This document shows, piece after piece, positions 62,370-64,000 of a stretch of 64,000 bases of DNA. Location: NCBI GenBank assembly GCA_944800085.1, contig CALYLO010000003.1, positions 124,001 through 188,000 of the forward strand, in the 5' to 3' direction. The translations under genes and the position numbers were made by a program. The notes beneath the pieces were generated by a model, which saw nothing but the letters and a program-made list of their open reading frames with translations, was not told the origin of the DNA and did no database searches. This DNA is from Paenibacillus melissococcoides. GTDB lineage: Bacteria; Bacillota; Bacilli; Paenibacillales; Paenibacillaceae. Position 1 is the first letter of the stretch. Every line of letters begins with the position of its first letter.

Positions 62370-64000
62370 CGCAGAAGGTGCAGGGAATCGGGGCTTCCAG
62401 CGGGATCGCCATCGGCAAGGCGTTCGTGCTTCCGACATGGGAATGGGACGTGCCTGAGGAAAAGATGGATCCGTCCGATCTGGCCCGCGAATTCGAGCGG
62501 CTGTATGAAGGGATCCGTTCGTCGAAGGATGAGATCGAGTTCATTAAGAGCGAGATTCGCGAGATGGTCGGAAATGAAGAGTCCTCCATATTTGACGCGC
62601 ATCTGGCCATATTGGACGATCCGATTTTTATGAATGAGATTCAAGGCATCATCCAGCGGCAGTACAAGGCGGCCGAAGTGGCGGTCAAGGAGGCAATCGA
62701 TCACTTCGTCACGATGTTCGACTTGCTGGACGATGAATATATGAAGGAGCGGGCGCTGGATATCAAGGATGTCGGCAACCGCCTGCTCAAGCATTTGCTG
62801 GGCGCGCCGGAGATAACGCTGCCGACCGACACGCAGCCGTATATTCTGGTCGCGAAGGAGCTGTCGCCGTCGCAGCTCGTCCATCTCAATCCGAAAAATG
62901 TGCTCGGGATCGTCATGCTGTTGGGGGGAAAGACGTCCCATTCGGCGATTATGGCCCGGGCGCTCGGCATTCCGCTCGTGCTCGGACTGGAGGGCAAAAT
63001 TACAAGGCCGGTCCAGACCGGCGATCTGGTCATCGTGGACGGGGAGCATGGCATCGTCCATATCGAGCCGCCGGAGCAGGTCGTGAAGCAGTACGAGGCC
63101 CGGCATGAAGCGTATGCGCGGGAGATGGACGAGCTGAAGAAGCTGGTCAAGCTTCCTGCCGTCACTCAGGATGGCCTGACCATCAGCTTGTCGGCCAATA
63201 TCAGCTCCACGCGCGAGCTGGAGATCGCCGATCAGAACGGGGCAGAGGGCGTCGGGCTGTTCCGGACGGAATTCATGTATATGGATCGTTCGTATCCGCC
63301 GTCCGAAGCCGAGCAATTGACGGTCTACCGGGATGCGGCCGAGCATTACAAAGACTCGCAGGTCATTATCCGCACGCTCGATATCGGCGGCGACAAGCCG
63401 ATGGAATATTTGAATCTTCCGGAAGAGGATAATCCGTTCCTCGGCTACCGGGCGATTCGCATCTGCCTCGACCAGCAGGAGCTGTTCAAGTCTCAGCTCC
63501 GCGCCATTCTCCGGGCGAGCGCGTCAGGACCGATCGCGATTATGATCCCGATGATCTCGTCCGTGGAGGAGATTATCGCGGCCAAGGCGGTGCTGGAAGA
63601 GGCGAAGGCGGAGCTGCGGGACGAAGGGCTGCCATTTGACGAGAAGCTGCCTGTAGGCATTATGATAGAGGTTCCGGCTGCGGCCCTGATCGCCGATCGC
63701 CTGGCGGAAGAGGTGGACTTCTTCAGCATCGGCACGAACGATCTGGTGCAGTATACCCTTGCCGTCGACCGGATGAACGAACAGATTGCGCATATGTATG
63801 ATCCGTTCCATCCGGCGGTGCTGCGTCTCATCCGCCATACGATCGAGGCGGCCAAGGCGCGCGGCATCGGCATCAGCGTCTGCGGCGAGATGGCGGGGGA
63901 CACGCGGGCGGTGCCGCTCTGGATCGCGCTGGGCGTCACCAAGCTGAGCATGTCCTCGCGCTTCATTCCGCGGGTGAAGGCGGCGATCCACCGCGCGACC
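62366..64000 (+). CDS. ptsI: Phosphoenolpyruvate-protein phosphotransferase (PTS enzyme I), 3'-truncated by window edge
   Basis: Transfers phosphate from PEP to HPr, feeding all PTS permeases. 545 codons are in the window, without a stop; the C-terminal end lies beyond. It starts MTQKVQGIGASSGIAIGKAF. The phosphohistidine is in GGKTSHSAIMARALGIP, PEP-binding segments are GLFRTEFMYMDR, IRTLDIGGDKP and FFSIGTNDLVQYTLAVDR, and the catalytic Cys is in GISVCGEMAGD. ATG at 62366 overlaps the EIICBA stop. Confidence 0.95.
   Translation, partial: MTQKVQGIGASSGIAIGKAFVLPTWEWDVPEEKMDPSDLAREFERLYEGIRSSKDEIEFIKSEIREMVGNEESSIFDAHLAILDDPIFMNEIQGIIQRQYKAAEVAVKEAIDHFVTMFDLLDDEYMKERALDIKDVGNRLLKHLLGAPEITLPTDTQPYILVAKELSPSQLVHLNPKNVLGIVMLLGGKTSHSAIMARALGIPLVLGLEGKITRPVQTGDLVIVDGEHGIVHIEPPEQVVKQYEARHEAYAREMDELKKLVKLPAVTQDGLTISLSANISSTRELEIADQNGAEGVGLFRTEFMYMDRSYPPSEAEQLTVYRDAAEHYKDSQVIIRTLDIGGDKPMEYLNLPEEDNPFLGYRAIRICLDQQELFKSQLRAILRASASGPIAIMIPMISSVEEIIAAKAVLEEAKAELRDEGLPFDEKLPVGIMIEVPAAALIADRLAEEVDFFSIGTNDLVQYTLAVDRMNEQIAHMYDPFHPAVLRLIRHTIEAAKARGIGISVCGEMAGDTRAVPLWIALGVTKLSMSSRFIPRVKAAIHRAT

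Overview
The window is a chromosomal stretch from a spore-forming Gram-positive bacterium of moderately high GC content, most like Paenibacillus or a close relative. The gene order murB-murA-divIB-ftsA-ftsZ-spoIIGA-sigE-sigG-ylmC..ylmH-divIVA-ileS-(dksA-like)-lspA-rluD-pyrR follows the Bacillus subtilis dcw/sporulation/pyr synteny block. The Paenibacillus-like flavour comes from a DUF5665 gene, a copper-amine-oxidase-type stalk-domain protein and the high density of insertion elements.

Region 1 (1-12,900) is cell wall synthesis, division and sporulation. MurB and MurA, DivIB, FtsA and FtsZ are followed by the SpoIIGA/sigma-E pair and forespore sigma-G. Then come the ylm genes (PRC-barrel protein, PgeF, YggS, SepF, YggT, YlmH) and DivIVA. 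A candidate Spo0A-controlled promoter precedes spoIIGA and a forespore-type promoter precedes sigG.

Region 2 (12,870-21,400) starts with a sigma-A promoter and an isoleucine T-box leader (specifier ATC) for ileS. A complete-looking group II intron with its reverse transcriptase/maturase sits a few bases after the T-box terminator, between the riboswitch and the ileS ribosome binding site. A DUF5665 gene, a convergent DksA/YteA-type gene, lspA and rluD follow.

Region 3 (21,450-30,630) is the pyrimidine operon pyrR-pyrB-pyrC-carA-carB-pyrF-pyrE behind a PyrR-binding attenuator leader. pyrP, pyrK and pyrD, present in the B. subtilis operon, are absent.

Region 4 (30,700-38,000) is a compact five-gene transport operon: an ABC ATPase, a HlyD-like lipoprotein adaptor, a 964-residue FtsX-type permease with a glycine-rich insertion, a second ABC ATPase that carries an AbrB/SpoVT-like C-terminal hairpin domain, and a sugar-type solute-binding lipoprotein. 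I regard this as the most unusual protein system in the window.

Region 5 (38,330-60,440) is rich in mobile elements. An ISNCY/IS1202-like element with a ~20-bp target duplication lies just before a tRNA-fMet/Ile2/Leu array. Two nearly identical IS110-family copies (40,279-41,857 and 58,856-60,434), both inserted in terminator T-tracts and both needing a -1 frameshift on A9, flank about 17 kb. Within that segment lie ung, tRNA-Val, several small conserved genes (YtzI-like, DUF3892, DUF1292, DUF1885, DUF1054), an Orn/Lys/Arg decarboxylase, an MFS exporter, another IS110-type element with a structured upstream RNA, 6-phosphogluconate dehydrogenase, aroK, a rhodanese, aroA and a CoA-binding protein.

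Region 6 (60,430-64,000) is a PTS EIICBA sugar permease overlapping ptsI, which runs off the end of the window; no ptsH lies between them.
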